Shown: positions 36,787 to 47,795 of the stretch, in pieces | How positions within the stretch are numbered: position 1 is the stretch's first letter | How the letters are laid out: each line of letters starts with the position of its first letter | Made by a program: the position numbers and the translations under genes | Origin: Pterois miles | Lineage: Eukaryota > Chordata > Actinopteri > Perciformes > Scorpaenidae | Direction: 5' to 3' | Assembly (NCBI GenBank): GCA_947000775.1 | Contig: CAMQGK010000567.1 | Coordinates: forward strand, 14,672,501 to 14,736,500 | Length of the DNA: 64,000 bases | The notes under the pieces: model-generated | What the model saw: only the letters and a program-made list of their open reading frames with translations | The model's database searches: none | Told to the model about the DNA's origin: nothing

Positions 36787-37170
36787 AGCGTATTCTTAAC
36801 CGTTCTCGTCCAGACGAATGAACAGGTCTGAAAACAGCGAACGGACTCCAGTCTGTTTAATTGTCTTGGCTTCGTTTTTTTTTTTTTTTTTTTTTTTTTT
36901 TAACTTTTCCAGCTCTTAAATTCCCCTCATTAATTTTTGGCATGCCACCTTTCTTCTTGCTCCTCTATCCTGTCCATCTCTAACCACTCATCCAAACTTT
37001 TTTATATCAAATCTAAAACAAAATTGGACATTTTGAAATGATAGGTGAACCTTTCTTCTTGCTCCTCTATCCTAAATGATAGGTGACTAATTGGCGCAGT
37101 GATGTGGTCACAGCTGTGTGTTTATAGAGTATTTCATTACAGCTTCAAACACAGAACTATGAGTTTTATG
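36787..37170. other. Non-coding, poly-T and short duplication
   Basis: A poly-T tract at 36,877-36,902. CCTTTCTTCTTGCTCCTCTA occurs near 36,951 and again near 37,050, and AAATGATAGGTGA occurs twice near 37,036 and 37,074, showing a local duplication of about 40 to 100 nt. Confidence 0.5.
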
Positions 37171-37370
37171 TAAATGGACTTGCAGTTATATAGTCCCCTT
37201 CTAATCTTTCATCCACGTAATGTGCTTTACACTACATGTCAGCATTCACCAATTCACACACACATGACAACCTGCCCATCAGGATCTAATCTAAACAGAC
37301 ATTCGCACACCAATGGCACAGCCTTCGGGAGCATTTTGGGGTTCAGTATCTTGCTCAAGGACACTTCGAC
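37171..37370 (-). mobile_element. SINE 3' part, 5'-truncated
   Basis: Same family as 11,900-12,206. On the minus strand it starts at GTCGAAGTGTCCTTGAGCAA, just downstream of where the B-box would be, and runs to ACTATATAACTGCAAGTCC. The tRNA-like promoter is missing. Confidence 0.7.
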
Positions 37371-37439
37371 AAGCCACAGCCAGCCCCATCATTATGTGTA
37401 TCATCATCATTTTTACACTTCTTAAAAAACTATAATGCG

Positions 37440-37655
37440 TTAGAGCTTGATGGCGAGGAGATGCTGGTAGGTGGATTGTGTTACCTCAGACAGAGCAGCT
37501 GTTCCCCCATTTCCCATCTTTATGTTAAGATAAGATACTCGGCTGCTGGATCCACTATCATGTTTACTGTAGCGATGTGGTCAGGATCTTCTCATCTAAC
37601 TCTGCAAGAAAGCAAACAATTGTATTTCCCATAATGTCAAACTATGTCTGTAAGC
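37440..37655 (-). repeat. Dispersed repeat D3 copy
   Basis: On the minus strand: CCAGCAGCCGAGTATCTTA, ACATAAAGATGGGAAATGGG, AACAGCTGCTCTGTCTGAGG, TAACACAATCCACCTACCAG; the other end has ATTTCCCATAATGTCAAACT. The block at 45,085-45,180 is the same family. A donor-like GAG/GTAACA inside it is part of the repeat, not a gene. Confidence 0.5.
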
Positions 37656-37779
37656 CAAAGGTGCCACCATTGCCTCGATATATTGTTCATCATCTAGAGT
37701 TAAGCTCCTTATGCTTTGGGAGAGAGGGCTAGGGCTTGTGATGGGTGGTCTGTATACAAATGTCTCTTCCCTCCAAATA

Positions 37780-37880
37780 GTCAATTTATTTTTGTATAGT
37801 CCAAAATTACAAATCACAGTTTTGCCTCAGGGGGCTTTACAGTGTGTATAGCATACTACACCTTCGGTCCTTTACAGTGC
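37780..37880. repeat. Fish repeat fragment
   Basis: TCAATTTATTTTTGTATAGTCC, AAATTACAAATCACAG, TTTGCCTCAGGGGGCTTTAC and CACCTTCGGTCCTTTA (in pieces) match a word order typical of an abundant fish interspersed repeat. The class is not resolved. Confidence 0.45.
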
Positions 37881-39224
37881 GACGCTCTAAGGATGTCTCC
37901 ATGTGTGAGGGCAGAAAATGATCTGCAGAAATGGTGACGGCCTTGAGATGAGACATAATCACAGTTGTTGACACAAGTGTAGCTTGCTTTCTTCTGTTCA
38001 TTACAATTAAAAAAGAAAAACATAAATATGCGTCAACTTGACAAACAGAAGTCTTACAGTCTGGCATAATGAATCACTGACATTATCTACATCTAATCAG
38101 CTTTCAGCATCGTAAACAGTTTTGAGATCTAAACTTTGAACGTGTAATCTACATGTGGAATATCTCTGACACAGACGAAGAGCAGGAAGCGTGAGGCTTT
38201 TTACCAACAATGTCCTTAATAAATAAAGTGGAGAGGGAAAAAAGTCAAAGCATCTCTCTGGTACTCTGCTGAATTAGCATGATGTTAAAAACAAACTTTT
38301 AAGCCTCTTCTCTGGTGATTTATATAGTATTAGTGGATACAGTTTGAAAGAAAATCATATCTACCACTACACATTATCGATTTGGAAAAAGAGTAAAATA
38401 TGTAGCACAGATAGTACTATTGACATGACATTTAAAGTGCTCCCACCACTGAAAATGTGATATTAAAAAAAACAAAATCCCTGCAGAGTTGTGCTTTAAA
38501 TTACCATAGCTGATGAAGATGGTTAGAAATGATCTTTATTTTATATTTCTGTCTCCATTTTGGAGGAATGTGTGTTTAACATTTGCTGTTCGTTTGCTGG
38601 ACAGATGAGCGGCTGTGATGGATGTATTCATGTGCTGTGTAATGACATTGTACAAGTGTTTACTGCAGGATGGTGTCCTGGCATGTTGCAGTCTTCAGGG
38701 GACACAAATCAAGCTTCCATTGTAAGCTCGTCAGTCATCGCTGTGTTTTGGCAAACTGCTCGGCTCGCTCAGTTGGATGCTGGCAGTATCAGTCCTGCCG
38801 TGTCAAAATAACGATAGGACACTGCAACATTTTAGTCTCATTATGAAGTTTTTTGGTCTCCTTTCAGAAATCCAAAAGTGTAAAACTGAATGAGAATATT
38901 TGAGAAAAATAGCTATACAGAGATAGTTGAGGAAATATAAAGCCATTACTATTCTTACAAATGTCAATGAGCTTCACTGACTCTGGTAACACGGTGTAAC
39001 TGATTTTACCAGTGAGACACATAAACTGATTTTATCAGGTAAAATGAAAAAGGAAATTGTATATAAAAACACAAACAACAAATGGCACAATGACAAGGTA
39101 GCAACAGTAATTAAAAGCTTTTTCACAACTTTTTATGGCACATGGATAACAGATATTACACTGGGAGTACTGAACACATTCTCATCCCAACTCGTCATAC
39201 GCTAACACCTTGTCAAACCCCTCA
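37881..39224. other. Non-coding stretch
   Basis: AT-rich. An open frame at 38,560-38,811 (plus) has no start context, splice signal or domain that would support it. Confidence 0.45.
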
Positions 39225-39345
39225 GTGTCACTATTCAGTCACAGTAAACACATGCTTGATGTTGTGATTTAAACAAATTGTTCCTTGGGTGTAGACAACA
39301 AAACCAGAAATGTACACGAACAACAGCTTTCTGGGTGAAAGCCCT
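39225..39345 (+). repeat. Dispersed repeat D1, left half
   Basis: GTAGACAACAAAACCAGAAA and TTTCTGGGTGAAAGCCCT match D1. The copy is interrupted at 39,346 by the Penelope-like element and resumes at 40,720. Confidence 0.6.
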
Positions 39346-39437
39346 TTGTTTGTTATCCATGAAGATTCTCATTCATCCAGGTCATCGTTCATCCACTGTA
39401 GTAAATCAGGTCAACTGGACGTAGAAGGTTTCTTGAA

Positions 39438-39471
39438 GACGTTTCACCTCTCATCCGAGAGGCTTCATCAG
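39438..39471 (-). ncRNA. Hammerhead ribozyme core of Penelope element
   Basis: On the minus strand CTGATGA (39,471-39,465) is followed by a 6-bp stem CCTCTC-GGAT-GAGAGG (39,462-39,447), then GAAA, C and GTC (39,440-39,438). All invariant hammerhead core positions are present. Stem III would be only the palindrome ACGT, so cleavage would need a dimer, as described for the minimal type I hammerheads of Penelope-like elements. Stem I shows GAA/TTC next to the core. Activity of this copy is not shown. Confidence 0.6.
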
Positions 39472-39663
39472 TTCTGGTGGTGGATTTTAGGATCTCAGTT
39501 AAATAACCCTGTGTGGAGTATCAGTGTTATTCATGTTATAATGACCGAAACTAGCTGGAGGCCAGCTGGCTGAAAACAATGATGGTTGTCAGGGTGTCCT
39601 GACGGTGGTCGTTCGGACATGAATATAACGACTGAGTTAGCACTCCAAAGGTGATGGTGGTCG

Positions 39664-40098
39664 TTAAGTGCTCCGAATGCTAGTGTCATTAGCTGGAGCC
39701 ACCTCACCAGGGCCATTCTGCTGAGTTCTCTTTGGAAGTTTTGAAAGGACTTGATTGTAGATAGTGGATAAGTTGTGTCTTAAGCCACCACCTCTGTTTA
39801 AGGAGGGCTTCTCTACCTTTACATAGATTGTTTCTTTAACTCCTCTTTCAAACCATCTGTCTTCCCTGTCCAAAATCTGCACATTGTCATCCTGGAAAGA
39901 ATGTCCTTCCTCTTTTAGATGAAGGAAGACAGCTGAGTCCTGTCCTGAGGAGTTGGCTCTCCTGTACTGGGCCATGCGTTTATTGAGAGGTTGTTTGGTC
40001 TCTCCTATGTAGAGGTCTGAACATTCCTCACTGCATCTGACAGCATAGACCAGGTTACTTTTCTGACTATGTGGTGTGGGGTCTTTTGGGTGGACCAG
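39664..40098 (-). pseudogene. Penelope GIY-YIG endonuclease fragment
   Basis: The open frame begins at LVHPKD near 40,098 and ends at the stop at 39,664-39,666. It has LVYAVRCSEEC, then LYIGETKQPLNKRM, the paired motifs of a GIY-YIG nuclease, followed by HLKEEGHSF, EDRWFERGVKE and SLNRGGGLRH, all conserved in fish Penelope-like proteins. It would nick the target DNA for target-primed reverse transcription. It is one frame away from the RT fragment upstream, so the original protein is split. Confidence 0.8.
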
Positions 40099-40709
40099 TC
40101 TTTGTCTGAGTGTTGTTTGGTTTGAAAAACACCAGGATCTGATGTTTGTTGAAAATCCTCCTTAGTTTTTCAGATACTCCAGACACATATGGAATTACAA
40201 TGTTGTTACGTCTGTTCTTTTTCTCTTCTGTCCTCACTGGGTTGTTCTCCTTTCTGGATCTTGTGGTGGTTTTCACAAAGGTCCAGTTAGGGTATCCACA
40301 AGTTTTCAGTGCTCTTTTCACGTGCTGGTGTTCCTTATTCCGGTTTTGGGCACTGGAGGGTATCTTCTCAGCTCTGTGTTGCAGGGTCCTAATAACTCCT
40401 AACTTGTGTTCCAGTGGATGGTGAGAGTCAAAAAGCAGGTATTGGTCCGTGTGTATTGGTTTCCTGTACACTCCAACACTTAAAGTCCTGTCTTCTTCAA
40501 TGTGCACATCACAGTCTAGGAAGGGCAAACCGTTTTTGACATCTTCTCTGGTGAATTTGATGTTGTCATCAGAGTTGATGTGCTCTGAAAAGGTTTGCAC
40601 TTCGTGGACTTGGATCTTCACCCAAGTGTCATCCACGTAACAGAACCAGTGGCTTGGTGGTGTTCCATTGAAAGAGGTCAGAGCTCTGTGTTCTACTTCT
40701 TCCATGTAC
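40067..40709 (-). pseudogene. Penelope reverse transcriptase C-terminal part
   Basis: Begins inside the RT with YMEEVEHRAL; HWFCYVDD holds the catalytic aspartates. Then come FLDCDVHIEEDRTLSVGVYR, KP.HTDQYL and the linker region to the nuclease. An ATG just outside the element (MGLTNK, partly the target-site duplication) makes a fortuitous start. Near 40,110 one extra base in the ...ACAACACTCAG... region moves the frame, which ends at 40,067. The fingers and most of the palm are missing, so it cannot be an active polymerase. Confidence 0.85.
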
Positions 40710-40719
40710 TTGTTTGTTA

Positions 40720-40800
40720 GACCCATCCACCTCAGCTCCCCTCCTGCCCACCCGGTATGTCTTTCACTCCTTAAACCACATCACTTTCCGTAAGCATTTA
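40720..40800 (+). repeat. Dispersed repeat D1, right half
   Basis: GACCCATCCACCTCAGC, TCCTGCCCACCCGG and CTTTCACTCCTTA continue the D1 copy cut by the Penelope insertion at 39,346; the same order follows TTTGTTTGTTTGAC in the copy near 53,850. Confidence 0.55.
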
Positions 40801-43049
40801 ATAGATGTAGATGGGTTTAAATTTGTAACTAATGGAAATCCTGGTGCATCTCATACCGACACCAAAGGGTGCCTTGTACATCGGGATCTAACACCGACAG
40901 CTGTGACAAAGCATTTTGTTGATATTTGACCCTGAGAAAGAGAATGGGCTGAAATACCAGCAAATTTCATCTATAGTACAAGTAAACACTAATCTGGATG
41001 GAGAAATTAGTCCATGCTTATGATGAAACGTGACCCGATTCCCACAGTATCCCAGACCAAAATGGGCAGGATGGATTAAGAACACAGGAATCTGAAACTC
41101 CCAACATCTGCCAGCAAAATATGCCAGACAGCAAAAAAATAAAAAAAAATGCATTAGATGCCAGCAATAGGCAAAGTTTCTCTTATATGCAACTGTGGCA
41201 AAACAAGATTTAATAAGTAACATTACTCACCAGCTGCAGGGAACCATCCAAGAGACTCTGTGCACATGTGAATCACTGACTGTCTTACATCTGTTTGTGG
41301 GTTTTTTTCCTTCTCAGAAAAATCAAAACAAAGTGATGTGTTCTCCATCCAGAGCTATCAAGCTGTCATCTCTGTGAAACCTGAATTACTACTATTTTAT
41401 CACTGCTGACACACCAGATCCTGCACTTCCACTACACTGATGCGCAAATGATCACAAACACATAGTAACATAGATAGCTATAGCTGTCCTACCTTACAAC
41501 AGCTGCTTTTTTATTATTATTATCCAACACAATTAAACGACAAGAAGCAGAGACACTCCTGAGTCGTCAAGGTTGTTGGTTACATATTTATATGTCCCAA
41601 TTTGGAAAACAAGCTCTCTCCCACACAGTTTGTGTGTGCTTTAAAACTCACTGGATTAGAAAAAATGAGGAGCTAATTAGGGTGCAGTAGTTGGCATAAC
41701 TTGCACAGTCCCATCGATTTCTTCTTTGGGGATGGGAGTTTCTCAGCGGGAGTCAAACACGCTGTCTGTGTATTAATTTGAAAACCATACAGCTGGAGGC
41801 CCGTGGGCAACGGCCAAGTCAGCCCGATTCAATTTCTGAGCTTGAAAATGGGTAAGTGATACTCCAAGTGGCCAATTTATACACCTATCTGAAGCCCAGA
41901 GAGCCCATGTGTGCTTATAAATCACTGGATGCATATAATTATGTACTGTGTGCTGAAAGGGATGCTCCCTCTTGGGATATTGAACACTTTACATTATACT
42001 GCAGTTTACTGCACCACGACTCCTCTTTAACTCGCCTTATCATAGCTCTCTTCCCTGCTGGTTTCTTTCCCTTGTCCACACATAACTCATCATGGCATCA
42101 GTGAGAAACCCATCTATGGTCACTGACTGACAGGAAATCCTCTTGGCACAGAGAATGAGCTCATTTCAAACTGAACTGTCTTCTAAACAGCAGAGAGGGG
42201 GCGCTCCATCCAAAACAAAGCCGGGGTTGTACTGCCAAATGATTGTTTTCCCAACCACGTCCACCCTCAAGAGAAGGATTTCAGTAACAATGGAGACACA
42301 ATGATTTGACGTCACTTTATTTCAAACTTCTATATTTAACAAAAATAAAAAAATCAACTAAATTATTGTCCCTCCTGGGGCTGTGAGTGTTGCCTAAATG
42401 CAATCAACAGATCGTGTTGAATTCCCACACCCACAGATACTATCTACACACACTCAGAAATACACATATTTTTAGCCATTCCCTGTTTTATCCTCACCTC
42501 CAACAGCGCTTTCAACTCTGAGAGTCGGTGAGTGGGAATAAGTGTTTCTTGGATGCATCCCACATTGATACAATAGAACAGATAAAGTAAAATTACTGTA
42601 GCTGGGTTCATAGAGTGGAGAGCCAATAGTGGAACTTGGATGTGGAAATTGTGTGGAGGTTTTGTAAAGCAATGGAAACACAACCACAGTCTGGATTATC
42701 AGGCTGGATCTGTTGTCCATGTTGGCTCAAAAGCTGAGTTTCTAAGTCCATTCTTATCCTTGAAAACAAAAGTTGACTCAATAATGTTCATCTCAAAGTC
42801 CACATCCTACTTTGAAAGTCAGCTTTTAAACCAACATGGATGACAAATTATGGAAACTGGAGCATCTACAGTTCTAAGACAACTGGGCAAACTCAAGAGC
42901 ACGTGATGTGATGGAAAGCTTCCAGAACAGCCTCTATATGGATCTTAAATTTGAGACTGTTCATTCAAACCAGCACGTTCTTATTCCCCGAGTGTCAGAT
43001 ACCGATGCTTTGTAATGGCCATTGGCATTCGATACTGCTGCACAAGACA
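40801..43049. other. Non-coding stretch with weak exon candidates
   Basis: At 41,793-41,851 (plus) a 59-nt block between AAAACCATACAG and AATG/GTAAGTG (donor at 41,852) is open as LEARGQRPSQPDSISELEN. Another strong acceptor, TTTTTTTCCTTCTCAG, ends near 41,318. No chain of exons in phase could be built, so no gene is called. Confidence 0.3.
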
Positions 43050-43280
43050 CACTTTACAACCAGCTGTTCGTTGGTGTCCTGTGTTCACAATGTCAAGTCA
43101 CATTTTCACTGTCAAATTTAAGCCCAACCATGTTGTTTTACCTAAACCCAAGTGATTTTGCTGACAACCTTAGAAAGTGTTTTGTTTGATTTACAACATT
43201 AATTAATTGTTTGCTGAGAGCAAAAACCTGAGAGATCTGACAAAGCGTCAGTATGTGACGAGCTGGGATGAGAATGTGTT
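43050..43280 (-). repeat. Dispersed repeat D1 copy
   Basis: AAGCCCAACCATGTTGTTTT, ACCTAAACCCAAGTGATTTTG (in pieces) and AGCTGGGATGAGAATGTG follow the D1 minus orientation as at 33,715-33,990 (GAGTTGGGATAAGAACATG). Confidence 0.55.
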
Positions 43281-45084
43281 CGTCAACTGCATAAATTTCA
43301 TGGATCATACACTGTACATACATTACAGGAAGCAGTTAGCAGTGAAATTTAATAAGTCTAATTTTGACTGATGTACAGGGGTTTTGGGGGGTTTTGACAT
43401 TCATGACATGCTTTATTATGCCTTCATCTGTCCAAACGGATTATAATAAAATCATGCTCCACAATGCTAACTATAAATTATGCAAAGATTTGATATGTTG
43501 GAAAATGAATTTAACAGTTACTAAAACATAGAGATAAAGATATGGTACACTTGGCAAACATGAGGAGAGGCGGCATATCTGCTGCCTCTTCTCTCTTAAA
43601 GATGGTTATCTACTGTAAATCAATAGGTCTTCTCACTATTGGCATGACTGGGAGCTGACTCAGCCTAATTACCCTCTGCTCCGACCTTTAAATCACACCA
43701 ACGAGAACAAATAAATAATGACCGGTTAAAGTACCGCTGTCTTAGCACTTTCGTCAAAATTGGCATGCACAAATGAATTGTAAATTTATGGAAATGCAAC
43801 AAGCGTGAGGGTAGCGTCTTGCATTTTGGGTGACAAATTGAAAGCAGAGGAACACCCGAGAACTGTCTGCATGAGTGCCAAGTAAGACAGTTAATCTCTA
43901 CACTGTCTGGGGCTACTTAATTCCTACTGAAATGTGGCACACATTTCCCTCTCCTTCCTAGTCCCCATGTTCTTCTTCCCTTATCACTGTAATTTGGTGT
44001 GCACTGACAATGGGAAATTTGACAGAGCTATTGACAGTAACTATTCCACAGTGGGCTAATAACTTCAAGATTTCAGACAATGAGGGGAATATTAAAAAGA
44101 ATTGAGCTGTAGCCAGAATAGAAAAACAGTAATGACTGATAGTATGGTATATTACAGCACCATCACCCCAGGAACTTTTCTTACACTCATTTCTTAATTT
44201 ATTTTAGAAACTAGTTCAAGGAGATATTATAGGTCTTTTCAACCCGAGTTAGGCACAAGTATAAAAATAAAGAAAAAGCCTGCAGTTTTCAGACAAAAAA
44301 AAAAAAAAAAAAAAAAAAGTCTTTAAGGAATAACCAAAACACATGCCATTTGTCCAGGATTTTCCTGGTTTCAAGCTGGGCGTCCTGAGTCCCAACAACA
44401 CCCAACAACAACACAAGGTTACATGGATGTTTATCAAGTTCTGTCCCACTCATTAATACCTAATCCAATATAAAAACATACAATGCACCACACACCAGAA
44501 TTCAGCACTGATTTGTTTGTATGCGTGTCAATGTGTCATTGACAAGACTGTTGCTATGATGCTTGTGGATCTTTCTGACAGAACCTGTCAGGACGCTAGC
44601 GGTCATGCTGAAGAGAAAATCTGTGTTTTCTAAAGAGCTCCAAGAGGCTTAAACTCCATCCTTCGCCAAGGACCCGACAATGAAAACATGTTCTGCACAC
44701 ACTGCAGTAGACTTTCAGACGCACACAGTGGAAATGCTGATAACAGATCATATTAAGACCAGATCGCAATATACAATAGCTGACAGAGTCACAGTCGGCC
44801 ATTTAGCCGGCAGCCTGCACACACTAACATAATACCTTTGCGTTTAGGTTTAAAAGATATGACAATTATATTACACCATTGCAATCCTTATGTTTACTAT
44901 AGTGTTAGTTTTCAAATAAACTATATTTTGATGGATTTTGGGAGACAAAACACCTTCACGTTTGGTGAGGCGCTGTCCATGGTGCTGAAATAACTGTTCC
45001 CCATCCTGATAAAAATGCCTACAGTACGGTGCATACATAAGTGCATCTATGAACATGCAGTACACTTGTGGTTTGAATTGGTCA
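43281..45084. other. Non-coding stretch
   Basis: A poly-A tract at about 44,296-44,319. No gene or named repeat is supported. Confidence 0.45.
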
Positions 45085-45360
45085 TCCTAATCTGGTCGGC
45101 TTCACTTAACATGAAGGCTGGAAACAGCTAGCCTGGCAGTAACAAAATCCCCCTACCCCCTCTAAAGTGCAACAAAAAGTAAAACCACCATTTGCTGCTT
45201 TAAAGACTGCCAGTTAGCTAAACCAAAGTAGGCCAGTTAGTTTACAGTAGTTATTTAGCCAACCAGCTACAGTGAGCTAACAGGCTACATAGGAGAGTGG
45301 TCTCAATTTTCTCATTTCAGGAAGAAAGTGAATAAAAATATTTCCCAAAATGTAAAACAT
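45085..45360 (+). repeat. Dispersed repeat D3 copy
   Basis: GGCTGGAAACAGCTAGCCTGG, AGTAACAAAATCCCCCTACC and, further on, ATTTCCCAAAATGTAAAACAT (in pieces) match the family at 37,440-37,655 in the opposite orientation. Confidence 0.5.
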
Positions 45361-45779
45361 ATTGCTTTAAATATTTATCATGGTGAAATTATAGGAACAG
45401 TTGTAGCCAGCCTGACACTGCAATAGGCCACTTGTAACCCAAGTCTGTTTTTTGTTTGTGGTGTGTAGATTTGACTTCTGCCCAAACCTCAGGGTCTTCT
45501 CATCTGCTGCTTTGAGTACAGCTGCCAACTTGATCTAGTTGTGCTGAAGCAATGGATCTTGAGCTTGAAGACGTTTAACTCTGGACAGCAAACTCAATTT
45601 GCTGAAGACTCCATTGATTTTTTTTTCCCCCATTTTTTACCCTCACATACGCTTGGAAATGATTTACAGCACAGCTTACCACAAAGTCAGACTGAATATA
45701 TAAACTAAGTTACACAAAATGTTAAAGCATGTTTGCTTGACCACTACTTAACTTTGCTGGGAGGATAGCGTAATCACCG
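45361..45779. other. Non-coding stretch
   Basis: No coding signal. A T-rich patch lies near 45,617. Confidence 0.4.
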
Positions 45780-46320
45780 TGGGCGTCATGGGTCTGGGGT
45801 ATTGTTGTAGGTACTTTCATATTTCAGTGCATTATTGGATCTGTAATTTTGATTTTGGTTTCTTGGATTTGGGATTTTTCTGTTATTCATTCATTCTAGT
45901 GTTCCTGTTTTATTTTGTCACTCACCTTTTCATGGTCCTAGGTCTCTGTCAATTACCTGTTTAATTTTGAAAGTCACTCGCCTCGTGTCATTTCTAGTTT
46001 TACTTCCTGCCTTTGTCAGTTTCCTGCCTGTCCTTCCCGCACTCCCCCATTGCTTGTGTGTTTGAGCCGAGTGCTCCCCTCACTGTCAGATCATTTATGT
46101 TGCGTCCTGTGTCTATGCTGCCGTGAAACCTCTGTCATCCTGCCTGTGATCCTCCTATTCCTTGTGCCCCTTGTGTCCTCTGGTTTATTTCATTCTTTGG
46201 TCCCAGTTTGGTTTTGGTGCGTTTCCTTTGTACATCAGCTTCAAGATTAAACTCGATTTTTGTTGAATTTACCAGTCTGCCTGGCTCTCCTGCATTCGGA
46301 TCCACCATGGAGACATTAAA
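45780..46320 (+). repeat. Pyrimidine-rich repeat, class unresolved
   Basis: A T/C-biased block with many GTTTTGGTT-, CTTCCTG- and CCTGCCTGT-like words. It ends ATTAAACTCG (a possible poly-A signal), then GTCTGCCTGGCTCTCCTGCA and GGATCCACC. This resembles the 3' ends of abundant fish retroelement-like repeats, possibly an LTR. Its open frames are low complexity and I do not treat them as genes. Confidence 0.35.
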
Positions 46321-46424
46321 TCACAATAGTGGGAATCAGTAAAAATGCACTTGAGAAGGAGTTGTCTTCAGCAAACTCTATTGCAAACTTCACACATTGT
46401 GCATCATTTACACTTCAGACAGGA

Positions 46425-47335
46425 AATACAGTAGAGAGAAAGTCTACACACCACTGTTAAAATGGCAGGTTTTTGTGATGTAAAAGAAAATGAAACCATG
46501 ATTAATCAATTGAGAGCCTTTTCTGCTTTAATGTGACCTGTACAATCCAATTGAAAAACAATTTTGAGAAAAAAAAAAGACTTACAATAACCCGGCTGCA
46601 TAAATATGGACACCTTTAAACTAATACTTTGTTGAAGCATCTTGACTCTATTATAGCAGTCTTTTTGGGTCTAAAGAGTCTATCAGCATGGCACATCTTG
46701 ACTTGCAAAAGTGCTCCAAATCTGTCAGATTGTGAAGGCATCTCCTGTGCACAGCCCTCTTCAGGTCACCCCACAGATTTTCTATAGGATTTAAGTCTTA
46801 GCATTCTTTTGTTGGTTTGGTTGTATGCTTTGTGTTGCAGTCATGCTGAAAAGTGAAATTCATCTTCAGCTTTCTAGCAGGCGCCTGAAGGTTTTGTGCC
46901 AAAACTGAATGGTATTTAGAACTGTTCATAATTCCCTCCACGTTGACTCCAGCTCCAGCTGAAGAAAAACAGCCCCAAAGCATAATGCTGCTACCTCCAT
47001 GCTTCACCGTGGGTATGCTGTTCTTCTGGTGATGAGTTGTGTTTTTGCACCAAACATACCTTTTGGAATTATGGCCAAAATCTTAAACCTTGGTCTCAGA
47101 CGATTACACATTTTTCCCAAAATTTAGCCAGGCTTGGATATTTTTCTTGGTAAGAAAAGGCTTCTGTCTTCCCCATAGCCCAGACATGAAGAATAAGGGA
47201 GATTGTTTTCACATGTAGTACATAACCAGTACTTGCCACAGATTCCTGCAGCTCCTTTAATGATGCTATAGGCCTCTTGGCAGCCTCACTGACCAGTTTC
47301 CTCCTCATCTTTTGTACCCTTCTGCTGACTGATAT
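46425..47335 (-). mobile_element. Tc1-like DNA transposon remnant
   Basis: The minus strand encodes pieces of a Tc1-type transposase. At 46,798-47,007 there is KHGGSSIMLWGCFSSAGAG, then the DDE-domain part FTFQHDCNTKHTTK with the second catalytic Asp. At 47,096-47,308 the N-terminal helix-turn-helix region remains as MRRKLVSEAAKRPIASLKEL. The frames are broken by stops and shifts. The outer left part (GTCTACACACCACTGTTAAA) fits the terminal region of fish Tc1 families. Inactive. Confidence 0.85.
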
Positions 47336-47354
47336 CTTTCAACAACAGCCACGT

Positions 47355-47795
47355 TTGTATCCGCCAAATTCCAAATCCACCATTTACATGAACGCTAAAT
47401 AAAATGATCTGATCATGAAGTGCATATACACGTTTAATCAGAAAAAAAAATCTTTTGGGCATGTGCAGAGTTGTCTAATTTTCCAGAAATAGTAGAAGAA
47501 GCTGTACTTCTGCCTGTTGAACGCCTTGTTGTCTGTCATACGTCACGCTGACATAGTACACAGTGCAGTGCGCAGTGGAGAGGATTTTACCCCAACCAGG
47601 AAGACATAATCTGAATGGATGTGTAGATGGACGCTGATCGGAACGACGATCGACATAAACCACCTCTCTCATTCGGAATGAAATTTCTTTCCGATTGGGC
47701 CGTATCGGATCTGAATCTTCCGATTGGCATTTTCACATGAAGTATGTTTAATCTGACTGGGCCTTTATTCCGATTATGTGTCCATGTAAACGCAG
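47355..47795. mobile_element. Harbinger-type MITE
   Basis: The left end has CCATTTACATGAACGCTAAA. The reverse complement of the right end has TGCGTTTACATGGACACATA. The shared TTTACATG-AC core is also the end of the element at 17,801-18,740. The interior is CG-richer with GATCGGAACGACGATCG and TTCCGATTGGGCCGTATCGG words and has no transposase. It abuts the Tc1 remnant. Confidence 0.45.

Larger units (their letters stand above)
39356..40709 (-). mobile_element. Penelope-like retroelement, 5'-truncated
   Basis: 1,354 bp on the minus strand, flanked by exact 10-bp target-site duplications TTGTTTGTTA (39,346-39,355 and 40,710-40,719). It keeps the C-terminal part of the reverse transcriptase with the YVDD box, the GIY-YIG endonuclease and the 3' region with a hammerhead core. 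Most of the RT is missing at the 5' end, which stops exactly at the TSD, as expected of incomplete reverse transcription. The coding part carries a frameshift, so the copy is dead. RT plus GIY-YIG in one ORF is diagnostic of Penelope-like elements, and the sequence resembles the Neptune-type elements of fish. Confidence 0.9.

Noticed and set aside
37446..37520. Minus-strand start-exon look-alike beginning MGNGGTAALSE with donor GAG/GTAACA
   Set aside because: The whole block is part of dispersed repeat D3 (also at 45,085-45,180), so the myristoylation-like start is coincidence.
40714..40726. ATG giving the Penelope RT frame an apparent start
   Set aside because: The codons lie partly in the target-site duplication and flanking D1, outside the element; the RT is truncated and this is not its real start.
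45779..46250. Hydrophobic open frames resembling membrane proteins
   Set aside because: T/C-biased repeat DNA gives Phe/Leu-rich translations by composition; the block looks like a retroelement 3' region.
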